From Agapanthus africanus (lineage: Eukaryota; Streptophyta; Magnoliopsida; Asparagales; Amaryllidaceae): 64,000 nucleotides of DNA. How positions within the stretch are numbered: position 1 is the stretch's first letter; each line of letters opens with the position of its first letter. The DNA lies in assembly GCA_030015575.1 (NCBI GenBank), contig CM057340.1, positions 756,841,632 to 756,905,631 of the forward strand, written 5' to 3'. The position numbers and the translations under genes are program-made. The notes under the pieces are model-generated. The model did no database searches and was not told the DNA's origin. It saw nothing but the letters and a program-made list of their open reading frames with translations. Positions 45,973 through 56,687 of the stretch are shown here, piece by piece.

Positions 45973-47605
45973 ATATATTAGGTTAGAAAAATACATATGC
46001 ATATGTATAATAGCTTAAATTTAGTCCTCATGATATGATTGCATCAACTAAGAAAATATCTACCCAAGGTGTTTAAAAGTTTTAATTACTTTATACGAAT
46101 AATACTTTCCATGTTCTGAAATATTTGTCCATGATGCCTGACGCATTCGCACGCGCACCACGTGTGTAGAAATAAATATCTCTGGATTACCATCGCAACT
46201 TTGAAGTTTCGATGTATCGGTATGCTATATATCTGTATTTTAGCTTTCTTTCTTATGCATGTATTTTAATGATTCGCAGCCGGTTCCGAATAAATTTACC
46301 AAGCAGATTAGTAAGATGGTCAATAGAAGAGAAAATACTAACCTAGTGAGCCACAATGGATAATTTGTCATTATTAATCTATCTTCCTGAAAACGGTTTA
46401 TACGGAGGAAGTATATTTCATGGTACTTGAGAAAAATATATGTTGAAGTCAAAAACTATCAAGATTTAAATGCTCGCTTATAGTCTTCCAAGATATTTTA
46501 TATTCCAAAGCAAGGTGACAATAAGTGCATGCTTTTGCATGATTTGGTATGTAGATTCAAGGTTATGCATGGCTACGACCCTTTCTTATGGTTTCTTATC
46601 ATAATTTTCTGAACACTTATAGTTTATAGATGCAGTTAGATCATATCTCTATAAGGAAAAACTTAAAATAACAACCTTTATACTAAAAAAATTATGTATG
46701 TCATTACTTAGTAGTTTATGGTTTTTAGACGCAAAAGCCATTTGAGAAATACTTTTCCTACTCACTATTAATCCATATTCTCAATATAGTCATTGCATTT
46801 GCACGCGCACATAATAAGAAGGAGAAGACAGTAATGTGGCAGAAGAAGAAGGAGAAGACAGTAATGTGGCAGAAGAAGAAAAAAATGACATTCCCTGTTC
46901 TCTGTTTCAGCATCAATCTTCTGATATGAACTAATGATGGCTTTCACATAGGCTTTTCCCTTTAGAGACTTCTTAGTGTCCAATGGAAAGCATACATCAG
47001 ATTTGTGCAGGTCAGGTTCTTCTATGACTTTCAAGAGTCTCAACTGATTCTGTAAATTCCACTCTTGTTGGGTGATACTTTTATCACTTCTCACTGCAGG
47101 TGCGCTCTCTAATATCCATTTTGAATATCGATAATATTACATTCAAAATGGATATTAGAGAGCGCACCTGCAGTGAGAAGTGGTAAAAGCATCACCCAAC
47201 TAGGGTGTAATTTACAGAATCAGTTGAGACTCTTGAAAGTCATAGAAGAACCTGACCTGCACAAATCTGATGTATACTTTCTATTGGACACTAAGAAATC
47301 TCTAAAGGGAAAAGCCTATGAGAAAGCCATCATTAGTTCATATCAGAAGATTGATGCTGAAACAGAGAACAAGGAATGTCATTTTTTTTCTTCTTCTGCC
47401 ACATTACTGTCTTCTCCTTCTTCTTCTGCCACATTACTGTCTTCTCCTTCTTATTATGTGCGCGTGCAAATTCAATGACTATATTGAGAATATGGATTAA
47501 TAGTGGGTAGGAAAAGTATTTCTCAAATGGCTTTTGCATCTAAAAACCATAAACTACTACGTAATGGCATACATAATTTTTTAGTATAAAGGTTGTTATT
47601 TTAAG
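44564..47605. repeat. Forward-reverse-forward inverted duplication in CACTA 2
   Basis: F1 44564-45836, loop 45837-45846, R 45847-47126, 14-nt spacer, then partial F2 47141-47605. Arms pair nearly perfectly by eye, including complementary (CA)n at 45717-45742 and (TG)n at 45941-45969. Break points are the same as in CACTA 1, so the structure predates the split of the two elements. Open frames within it occur in mirrored copies. Confidence 0.95.
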
Positions 47606-47716
47606 TGCGCGTGCAAATTCAATGAAAGCGGAAACTCCAGTGACAAACTTAGGTTGCATACGTTGTTGCCAATTCACATACATCCAGTCCATAACCCTGA
47701 CGTACTCATGGGCCAT
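47606..47716 (-). pseudogene. Transposase-associated N-terminal exon in CACTA 2
   Basis: Starting from ATG at 47716, just after an ACAG acceptor-like site, the frame reads MAHEYVRVMDWMYVNWQQRM, then a short linker and KFVTGVSAFIEFARA. The DWMY...GVxxFIxFA pattern is that of the transposase-associated domain (Pfam Transpos_assoc) at the N terminus of plant CACTA transposases. Only the first third of the domain is present; the F2 repeat follows directly. A 20-bp stretch at its end (GTGCGCGTGCAAATTCAATG on the plus strand) is also found at 47459-47478 inside the repeat. Confidence 0.65.
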
Positions 47717-47739
47717 ATTAGACTGTATCATATAAATTG

Positions 47740-49408
47740 TAGGTTATGATGACTATATTGAGAAATCTAAGAACGGGATGGTTACTGACAAAGGAGAAAA
47801 TCCGTGTATATGCTTTGTATGTGCGTTTATCGTTGAAAAAAATAAATTATCGATAATTAAAGTTAGATTTGAGGATACCCATGTATGAGTTGTATTCTAT
47901 ATATGTGTGTTTCGATTTATGATTTCGCTTAAGTGTAGGGTTATTTTTACTTAAAGAAGTATCACCATCTACTATATATAAAAAAAATGTCGCAAACTAG
48001 GACTAGAACTCATTTAACATTAGCAACTAGTGAGATTTCAATGTCGAAAACTTCCTAAAAAGGAAAATTACTAAAAAGAAAAGACTCTTTGAACAAAACG
48101 CATCCACTAGCAATAATATGGAACCGAGACTCGATCAAGATTCTCTGGACTAAAAAATTCCAAAGAATTGCTATTTGAATTACGTTAATTTGGAACAAGA
48201 TCGTTGTAAGTTGTACTTTCCAGACTTGTGCCATGCCCATGAGCACACAAACTTCTCCCCAATCACAAATCCCATTCCAGATTGGTATTCAAAATTTATT
48301 TAATTAGTTTGTGATCCACATCATTTGATTCGTTGCTTGAGGCATCAATGTAGGCACAAATATCACTGAAGCAGCCTAAATCACCATATGAACCGGTTAT
48401 CGGTTTCAATTCCACCAGAATTAGAATTTCATCCGAACAACTTTCACACAGTAATCGGAACCTGGTCAACAAATTTGTCATGCCCGTTGTGGTTTTACTT
48501 ATGTACAGTACTTCCACAAAATACGTGCTGTCATTTCTAAATGGAAGTTTCTCAGTGCCACCATAGTAGCAGAAGATGGAATTGTTTATCGCAACTAGAT
48601 TATGCTAAGCCTCGGATAGATTAGGCAAACATGATCTAGAAGAATATAATTAGCAGAGGAAAAATATAATAAAACAAAACAAAGCGTAGCAAATAAGATA
48701 AAATAAAATAAAGATATATAAAATAAAAGAGAAATAAGTTTTCGAGAGGAGAGGTGCAAGATATCATGTGCCACGAAGAAAAGGAGGGCAAAAACAGTGT
48801 TGGCATTCATAAGAGGAAAGCTAGACTAACAAGAAGAAACATTACAAATATTACTATGTTTATGAATTATCACAGAAAATCAACCCAGAATCTGAAAGAA
48901 AATCAAAAGTATGGCTCAAATATGAGACGGACAAATATCTTTTCCTCTCTTATCTTTTCTTTTTGAAAACAAATACCAGAAGATGTTGACTTTCTGGATA
49001 GATAGGAGTGGATATGATAAAAACATGTAAATGGTGCATGGAAGTGCTAACAGAGACTCTTTGTTGCAACTTTATAGTAAACGGAACAATAACTGGCATA
49101 TTCAAGTTAAAAGAATTGAAAGAATAATGAACATGGCTTACAAACTTGGGTGAGAACGATGTGACACTCAGGAAAACATCTAAAAAACAAATTCATAAAT
49201 GCGGTTAGGCCAAAACCGGACTAAATCCTGCCATGCGACTGATATTCCTTGATGTAGAAGTAAATATAACTGTGGCACACACGCACACATGCACACAAAA
49301 ACTATGGCACAAACAAGTGGAAATATGCAAATAAACATGCATACATGCAGACATTAAAAGATTAATATAACAGAGATGTCTACTGATGATTTATAAGATG
49401 TCATCGCA
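47740..49408. other. CACTA 2-specific segment with unrecognised coding-like pieces
   Basis: Absent from CACTA 1. On the minus strand a stretch 48296-48517 (73 codons; includes TGMTNLLTRFRLLCESCSDE and LKPITGSYGDLGCFSDICAY) has a protein-like composition, and a second piece is at 48055-48246. I do not recognise either. They may be captured host-gene fragments or remains of the transposase gene. The rest is AT-rich and noncoding. Confidence 0.4.
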
Positions 49409-49656
49409 GGTAGGACAACTGCCAATTCTATGGCTTGTGGCCACCAGCGACTGCTTTCTCACCACAGTAAAAATAATGAGGGACTATAACATATCATGAA
49501 TTCGATATGCACCGTGATTTCATAGCATGTCTATTAACCTATAATGTACAAGTTCTCGGCATTGATTGCAGAGGTGCATACAGTCTGAACTAGTAAATAT
49601 ACGTAAGAAGGAAAAAGAAGAAACGATTCATAAATATGGTTGGGCCAGAAACAGAC

Positions 49657-49857
49657 TTAGTCACTGGATGACATATAACTAATATTCCTTGATGTAGAAG
49701 TCAATACACCTTTGATAACAAACTCATTCTTTTTTGGGAGATATATGAATAACCGACTCTGACCCTCAGCATTCCATTGAACACATAGAAATCCATCGTA
49801 TCTCATATCCAGCCACCTCACTTCACCGATCCTATGATCGCCCTCTGGAGGACGCAC
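49657..49857 (-). CDS. Unrecognised conserved exon-like frame in CACTA 2
   Basis: 66 codons, nearly identical to 34283-34483 in CACTA 1 (for example RPPEGDHRIGEVRWLDMRYD, then FLCVQWNAEGQSRLFIYLPK). It stays open in both elements. The upstream 5' flank in gene direction is the C-rich tract and the putative first exon. Function unknown. Confidence 0.45.
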   Translation of the reverse strand: MRPPEGDHRIGEVRWLDMRYDGFLCVQWNAEGQSRLFIYLPKKNEFVIKGVLTSTSRNISYMSSSD

Positions 49858-50100
49858 AGCCGCAGCCGCAGCCCCAGCCCCAGCCCCAACCCTAGCCCTA
49901 GCCGCAGCCCAGCCCTAGCCCCAGCCCACAGCCCCAGCCGCACCCCCAATAAAAAATTTGATAAATTGACCCTTCCCCGACCCAGACCCCGACCCCGACC
50001 CTAACCCTACCCCGACCCCGAACCCGACCCCGCAGCCCAGCCCCTGCCCCAACCCTAACCCGACCCCGACTGCGACCGTGACCCCAGCCCAACCCCAACT
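49858..50100. repeat. C-rich low-complexity tract in CACTA 2
   Basis: CCCAGCC, CCCGACC and CCCTAACCC words, homologous to 35835-36110 in CACTA 1 and G-rich on the minus strand. Confidence 0.85.
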
Positions 50101-50168
50101 CGCGCGCCATGAACCCTAAGCCCAAAATAATCCAATAAATTCTTTAACTTACCTCGAGATTTACTCAC

Positions 50169-50320
50169 CTGAACGGCTGCTGGGGCTGGGGCGACGACCT
50201 GAACGGCGGTGGCGACGACCTGAACCGCGGTGGCGACGAGAACTGCAGTGGCGACGAAACCGGAGGTGGCGACGAGGAGAACAACCTTGGCGGCGACGGC
50301 GTGGCGATTTGGGGCTTATT
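50169..50320 (-). other. Putative first exon or leader of the CACTA 2 gene
   Basis: Homologue of 36179-36319, ending in the same CAG/GTGAGT donor. It is made of GTCGCCACC-type triplets. The ATG used in element 1 is absent here, while a Ser/Pro-rich frame from 50410 (MSVGASKYRFNKTPDRSPTL) stays open across it. The real reading frame is unclear. Confidence 0.35.
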
Positions 50321-50394
50321 TTCGCGCGCGATCGAGAGAGAGAGGGAAGTGAGCGTAGGCGATCGATCTGGGGTTTTGTTAAATCGATATTTAC

Positions 50395-50596
50395 TTGCCC
50401 CTACGGACATATCCGTAGGTCCTTTGTTTGCGGCTCCGTAGGGGCAAACACCTATTTAAGAATTAATATTTTTTTTCTTGGACGTCTTTGCCCGTAGGGG
50501 AAACCTTTTAGCCCTACGGATTAATCCGTAGGTCCAAGTTATTTCTGCCCCTACGGATTACAATATCCATAGGGGCAACCCCTTATTTTACTAGTG
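50395..50596. repeat. Right subterminal palindrome array of CACTA 2
   Basis: About four CCCCTACGG/CCGTAGGGG units ending at the right terminus ACTAGTG. Matches 36440-36642. Confidence 0.85.
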
Positions 50597-50599
50597 AGT

Positions 50600-50900
50600 A
50601 TGAATGGGTCTATATTAATCAGGACAATGACGGTTTGAACTTGACTTGCGACTTATAGTGTTTTGACCTTCGTTAAGGTCATAAGCGCGTGGGTATAAAA
50701 ACTATATTGGGAGTTTCAAATATAAGAGAAACTTTCCGAGTTTACGCATACCTTCTGAAGTGTGGTAATTTTGGTCGGCTTCCATCAAAGTTATCACATA
50801 ATGATAGTTGGGTCCCGATTCCCACTGATGAGTAGATATTACTCTTCGGGAGATTTTCACTTCACAATTAGCTAACCTATTAGGTGTCTAGAAAGTGTTA
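50600..50900 (+). repeat. 3' LTR of element T, part after CACTA 2 (end approximate)
   Basis: Resumes with a third copy of the TTTTGACCTTCG(n)AAGGTC dyad (50661-50680). The LTR end is not clear: TGTTAACG-like sequence near 50898 is a candidate. Confidence 0.5.
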
Positions 50901-52575
50901 ACGAGGTTACGCTTCTGCAAAAATGGGGTTATTTAATTGGGTCCATGAAAAAGCACGGGGGACCTCCCTCTGAGTACCAACACTGACCTGACTGAACGGT
51001 TAGCGAACTTGTAAGGTGTAATGATCCCGACTAGTTTTCCATTTACCGTTTGAAAGAGAATTCGAGGAAGCGGTAGGAGCCATCCTGATTAGATAAAATG
51101 ATTAACTATTCTAATCTTGATAGAGTGCACGCTGAGTGTTTCTTTTCTCTCTCTCTAGTTATGTGACCATGACTTGCCTTAAACTAAAACTCATTAACCA
51201 AGTTAACCGAACTTCCTTACAGACTTTGGCTTTGGATTTTCATGATTCACGATAAAGTCGCATATATCCCTTCTACTCTTACTTTTCCTTTGCTTTTCTT
51301 TAGAACACTCTGTATCACTACGATGATCCATATTGCTTGCGAAGGCCATCGTATAGTTACATACGAACTCGAGAAAGTTACTTCAGTCGAAGATGGCCAC
51401 TGGTTCTGGAGAAATTGAATAGGATTATTCGGTTGTCTCTTCCATTTACCTTCTCTCAGGTTGCGAGAGCTCCTTGTATTAGAAGGGTACACCTATTACT
51501 CTTATTAGATAATCTTATTCCAAATCTTAGGCTGGTGCCGAAAGGTTGGAAAGGAAGAAAACCAATTAACATAAGTGCAGTGTACAGAAGATAAGATATA
51601 GAGACATATAAAGAGATTAAAATGAGGGCAAAAGAAATTATGACTACTGTCATGAATCTGGATAATGGAAGAGGCATTACTAGGAATATCCGGCCACCAC
51701 CTTGAAATATTTTCATGTTTCAGTATTTCTGTGTATTTGTAAATGAGAACTGTTTTCCCAATTAATTCTGACTCCAAGGTATGTATGTACCATATTTGGA
51801 TTTCACATCTGTACGGCATTACAGATGCTAAGTAGGAATATAATATTAGAAAATGGAAGATTTGATCCTTAACATCGGAATTCGTAGTAATTAGCGATAT
51901 TGGATTAAATCGCATAGCTTTGTCTAATGGCAAATATTTGGTTCCGAATAACCGTTGTTATACACCAATTTTAAAATTGAATATCTGTATCTTTATTTTA
52001 TAAAGTGAGATATAAATTTTAAAAATTGTGTTCCAAACATTTATCTTTATCAGTTGAGAAAAAGGTGGGGTGCATTGAATAACAGTATAAGACATTCTTG
52101 ATCAAAATACAGTTATCAACTTATAAGATACAAAATTTGAGTTAGTAAACCCTTGAGACTCATATATGGTAATATATATTGGCCGGTGTCCTTAAGGACA
52201 AGAGGTTAGTACTCTTACTTCATTCAGGTTTATCCACGAGTTCTCTGGTTTTATACATGCATTTGTTCAAATGCAAGGTCTAAATATTTTTGAGAAGTTT
52301 ATAGGTATAAGAATAAAGTAGAGAAGCATATGTTGGAAGTATCAAGATTCTTCGAATTGATCGAAGATGTAAATACTTATACGAGCTATTCCATCATAAT
52401 AATATTGAAAACTTGATTCTCTTACAGGTTACTCATCCATGGGTGCAATCTTTGGTGAGTAATGTCGTATGGGCTTTTTCCATTTGGTAATATGCAATGG
52501 AAACAGCTGCATGACATTTGAATCTTGTTCCATCTAAATTAGTGTATTTGATAATATATGGATATAGAATGGTTG

Positions 52576-54726
52576 TGTCACACCCCACTTCCTAGTAGAC
52601 GGAAACGGAGACATGGCAAGCCCGCAACGCATTTACTATGAGAAGCTCATTTCCCTTAATAAATACATTAAGCGTAAATAAGCAATTTAATAATGTGTAA
52701 GAACAACAAGAGTAATATAATTAAACATCAATATATCACATTCAAGATTTCATAATTTTCAACCGATACAATATGTCAGAACAATAAACATAAGATGAAG
52801 GTAAAGAGCCTAAGCATGTAGTATACTAAAAGGAAAGCTATAATAATCACGAAGATGAACAAAACTATTTGTCCACTTGAGTTGTGAGATGAAAATATTT
52901 TATGAGGAAGAAAGAAAGGAGAGAAGTTGTTCTTCTTTCTAATTTCTTTTTAGAGAAAAAAGAATAAAAAGGGATGATGTGTATATAAAATAATTATGTC
53001 ATATTAATTCAAATTAATATGAATTCATAATGGGAGTTACAGTGAAATTGAAAGGGTATCCATTCATTTGGAAGTTAAAGAAAATGAAAGGTCTCATTTA
53101 TAGATAATGAGAGAGTAAAAATAGATAAAAATAATTGTAAAACCCAAGATTCGAACATGTGGCCTATGAAATAATAATGTAAGGACTTAACTATAGAGTT
53201 ACAAGGTTGTCCATGCATAAATTTAAAAAGAATTAAATATATGATATTGCTTGAAAAGAAAGTGTGTTTTTGGGCTCATAGTTTTATAAAAGAAAATGAG
53301 ATTGGATTTGGATTATTTGTTGAGTTAGGTCTTGTGTTTAATTTTGAAAAAGGTTGTGATTTAGTTTTTTAAAAATGTGTTTGGAAAAAAGAGATATAAT
53401 AATAAAATAATATATTTAATAGAAAACAAAACATACGGAAAATACTAAGAATAAATAAACACAATATTTTACTAAAGAAAGAAAATACGAAGATATAGTA
53501 ATATTGTGGTCGTTACATTCTACCATCCTTAAAAAGAATTTTGTCCTCGAAATTCTATGAGAAGTCTATAAGATATAAGTAGAAGGGTGAAATAAGGCTA
53601 AGGATTCAAAAATTGAGAGATTGCATTTAGGAAAGTCGAAAGTTAAATTTAAGATGGATTCAAAGAATATGATGGAATTCAAAGAAAAGTTTGTAATAGT
53701 TGAATTTCATGTTTCATGTATTACATTGCTTATGATATTCATGCAGAACTGACCTGCATGGGCCGCCAAGAAAACATGTTATGCCCCGCTTCCCAGTAGA
53801 CGGAAACGGAGACGTGGCAAGCTCGCAACGTATTTACTATGAGAATATCATTTTCCTTAATAAATATATTAAGCTTAAATAAGCAATATAACAATGTGTA
53901 AGAATAACAAGAGTAATAAAATTAAACATCGATATATTACATTCAAGATTTCATAATTTTCATCTGATACAATATAACTAAACAATAATAATAAAATGAA
54001 GATAAAGAGCCTAAGCATGTAGTATCCTAAAAGGAAAACTGTAATAACCGCGAAGATGAACAAAACTATTTGTCCACTTTAGATATGAGATGAAAATATT
54101 TTGTGAGGAAGAAAGAAAGGAGAGGAGTTGTTCTTATTTCTAATTTTTTTTAAGAGAAAAAAGAATAAAAAGGTAAGATGAGTATATAAAATAATTATGT
54201 CATATTAATTTAAATTAATATGAATTCATAATGGGAGTTAAATAGAAATTGAAATGGTGCCCATTCATTAGGAAGTTAAAGAAAATGAAAGGTCTCATTT
54301 GTAGTTTATGGGACAGTAAAAAAAATAGATAAAATTGATTGCAAGACCCAAGATTCAAACATGTGGCCTATGGAATAATAATGTAAGGACTTAACCAACG
54401 AGCTAAAAGATTGTTCATGCACAAATTTAACAAGAATTAAATATATACTGTTGCTTGAAAAGAAAGTGAGTTTCTGGGCTCATAGTTTTTTAAAATAAAA
54501 TGAAAATGAGATTGGATTTGGCTTATGGGCTGGGTTAGGTCTTATGTTTAATTTGAAAAAGGTTAAAATTTAGTTTTAAAGAAATGTGTTTGAGAAAAAT
54601 AGATGGAATAATAAAATAATATATTTAATAGAAAACAAAATATACAGAAAATACTAAGAATAAATAAATACAATAATTTACTAAAAAAAGAAAATACGAA
54701 TGTATAGTAATATTGGTATCGTTACT
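52576..54726 (-). mobile_element. LTR-259 bp-LTR gypsy derivative inside the Copia element
   Basis: Two direct repeats of 942 and 950 bp (52576-53517 and 53777-54726) flank only 259 bp. On the minus strand the LTR begins TGTAACGACC and is preceded by GAATTTCGAGGACAAAATTC, the pre-LTR motif of Tekay/Del-type elements. TSD is GGTTG (52571-52575) versus TGTTG (54727-54731), one mismatch. No coding capacity. LTR identity is nearer 90% than 100% by eye, so it is fairly old. It is either a TRIM/LARD-like family or an internally deleted chromovirus. Confidence 0.88.
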
Positions 54727-55586
54727 TGTTGCATATCATGAGGTTATTAAGATATGGAATTATCCGGTTTCTGGTTAAAAGCAGAATCCAGACAAACTCA
54801 AGGCACGCTTCGATAACGGCAGTTTGTGTATTATCCCAAGCATTTGCGAGAGATTTGCTTCTACCATTTTAAAGATTAATAGTTACAATGTTCTTGACTC
54901 TCCACCTATTTATAAAAAGAAACATTTTACAAAAGAAACTAGTAGAAGTATGGTAGAACTGGAAATGATTTCAGAACCACAGACGGTTACTGAAAATTTA
55001 ATAGAATCTTAGAATTTAATTGGGTGCTTTTGAAGGGGTAAAACCTACCAGGAGCAAGTAGATCTTTCGAGATCTATGCAGGTGGAAAGGTATTAACCTA
55101 ATAAGGCTAGAGTTGTAAAATTTTCGTCAAATACTCAGTATGGATTGTGATGAGAGTTTTATTTCAGTGCCTACGCTGAAGTCAATACGGATATGACTTG
55201 GCACTGCTGCTGTTCTTGACTGTGATAACTAGTAGGTGGATGACTATAACGTCTTTATAAATGGAAATTTATAAGTGCACGTATATATGACTCTGCCAGA
55301 GGGTTATCGTAGTTAGCGAAAGCATCGGAAGGTGTGCAAGTTGCTTATGTCTATTCATACACTAAAATATGCATAGCGGAGATGGATCATCTGTTTTGAT
55401 GTGACAGTCCAGGTGATTGACTTCATCAAAACAACAAATCAACCCAGTAAGAAAGGTGTAGGGAGTATTGTCCTGAAATTTGGATAACATACTCCGAATA
55501 GGAAGTGATATTCCTATACTACAATCGATCAAACTTTGGTTGTCATAGATGTTTCTCCACATAGGATATGGATAAGATATCTGAAA

Positions 55587-56127
55587 TTCTGGTGACTAGA
55601 TCTATGGTTTTAGATCTAAATCTGGGAAGTGTCCCGATGCGGGTACTTAGACACCATTCTAAAAGTGTTTTAGAGTGGACGACTCCTGGTGTGGTAGTGT
55701 ACCCGCAGGTGATATAGTCACCCTCTCTAAAGAGATGTCTTCTAGACTGATGAGGAAAGAGACTTGCATGAATGACATATCACTTTCTTAGGCAATTGAG
55801 TCAATCATGTGATGTCGTGTACCAAACCAGAATTTGCTTTTGCACTTGCTGAGATATCAGGGGTTCTGGTGACTAGATCTATATCGATTGATCAAGATTT
55901 GGGAAGTTTTCCAATTCGGATACTTAGACACCATTCTAAAGTAGTTTAGAATGGATGACTCCTAGCGTGGTAGTCTACCTGCAAGTAATGGAGTCATCCT
56001 CTCTAAAGAGATATCTTTCAGACTAATGAGGAGAGGGACTGGCATGAATGACATATCATTTTCTTAGGCAATTGATTCAATCATGCGATGTCATATACCA
56101 TACCAGATATTTCTTTTGCACTAGCTG
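55587..56127 (+). repeat. Tandem duplication of 277 bp within Copia RT
   Basis: Copy 1 is 55587-55863 and copy 2 is 55864 to about 56127. Both start TTCTGGTGACTAGATCTAT and end near TTTTGCAC(T/A)(T/A)GCTG. Copies differ at many positions, so the duplication is old. Confidence 0.9.
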
Positions 56128-56687
56128 TATTAAGCAGATATTAATCCAATCCTGGAGAAATAAAGGGAAGCAGTTAAGAACATAAGAAGATGTTCTTGGT
56201 GTGTGGTAATGGCAGCCTCCTAAAGTAGGCGGTTACCGATTCTAGCTTTCCAGGTGACCTGGATAATAGAGACACTGTCAGTGTTTTGAGTTTATCCTCT
56301 TTTGAGGAGCAGTATATTGGATAGGGCTCCAATAGGGATACTAAAGTCAACATGGTGCAGAATGCTGGTTATAAATCAACGGAGAATACAGCCCAAGAGA
56401 TTTGTTGGATAAAATTATTCATTTATGAACTTGGTTCCATCAAGTATCCAGATAAATTCTTGAGGCGGGGTATCACTCAGTTCAGAAGATTGTTAATCTC
56501 TGCAAAGTTGAGATATAGAGAGATGAAATTGGAACATCGTAGCAGCTCCCTGAGGTTATTTCTCAAACTCGGATGTTTCACAAACACGGTTTATGAAATT
56601 GATTAGTAGAGAAATTAGGTATTCGGTAGTACATGGGGTGTGGGTATGCAATACTGCAATAATTATCCTTAAGTGCAAGTGGGAGAT

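Larger units (their letters stand above)
41609..50596 (-). mobile_element. CACTA transposon 2, non-autonomous, 9.0 kb
   Basis: Left end CACTACTACAAAGAAGGGTT is identical to that of element 1. The right end (reverse complement) is CACTAGTAAAATAAGGGGTT. TSD AGT at 41606-41608 and 50597-50599. It shares the subterminal palindromes, 3' exons, inverted duplication, conserved exon, C-rich tract and first exon with element 1. It differs by a 954-bp tandem duplication at the left end and by a 1.8-kb segment (47606-49408) carrying a transposase-associated exon. No catalytic transposase domain seen. Inserted in the 3' LTR of element T. Confidence 0.93.
26995..50900 (+). mobile_element. Chromovirus-type Ty3/gypsy element T, 5' part outside window
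   Basis: Plus-strand element recognised from protease, RT, RNase H, integrase with a chromodomain-like tail, polypurine region and a 3' LTR starting TGTAACACCC at 38009. The GAATTTCGAGAACGAAATTC motif before the LTR is typical of Tekay/Del-type chromoviruses. The gag and 5' LTR should lie left of the window, beyond element A, which is inserted in the protease region. Two CACTA transposons split the integrase and the 3' LTR. The right end is approximate. It is a broken fossil with about a dozen interruptions. Confidence 0.82.

Noticed and set aside
51505-51933. 142-codon minus-strand frame
   Set aside because: Antisense to the decayed gag and protease part of the Copia element; no recognisable protein.
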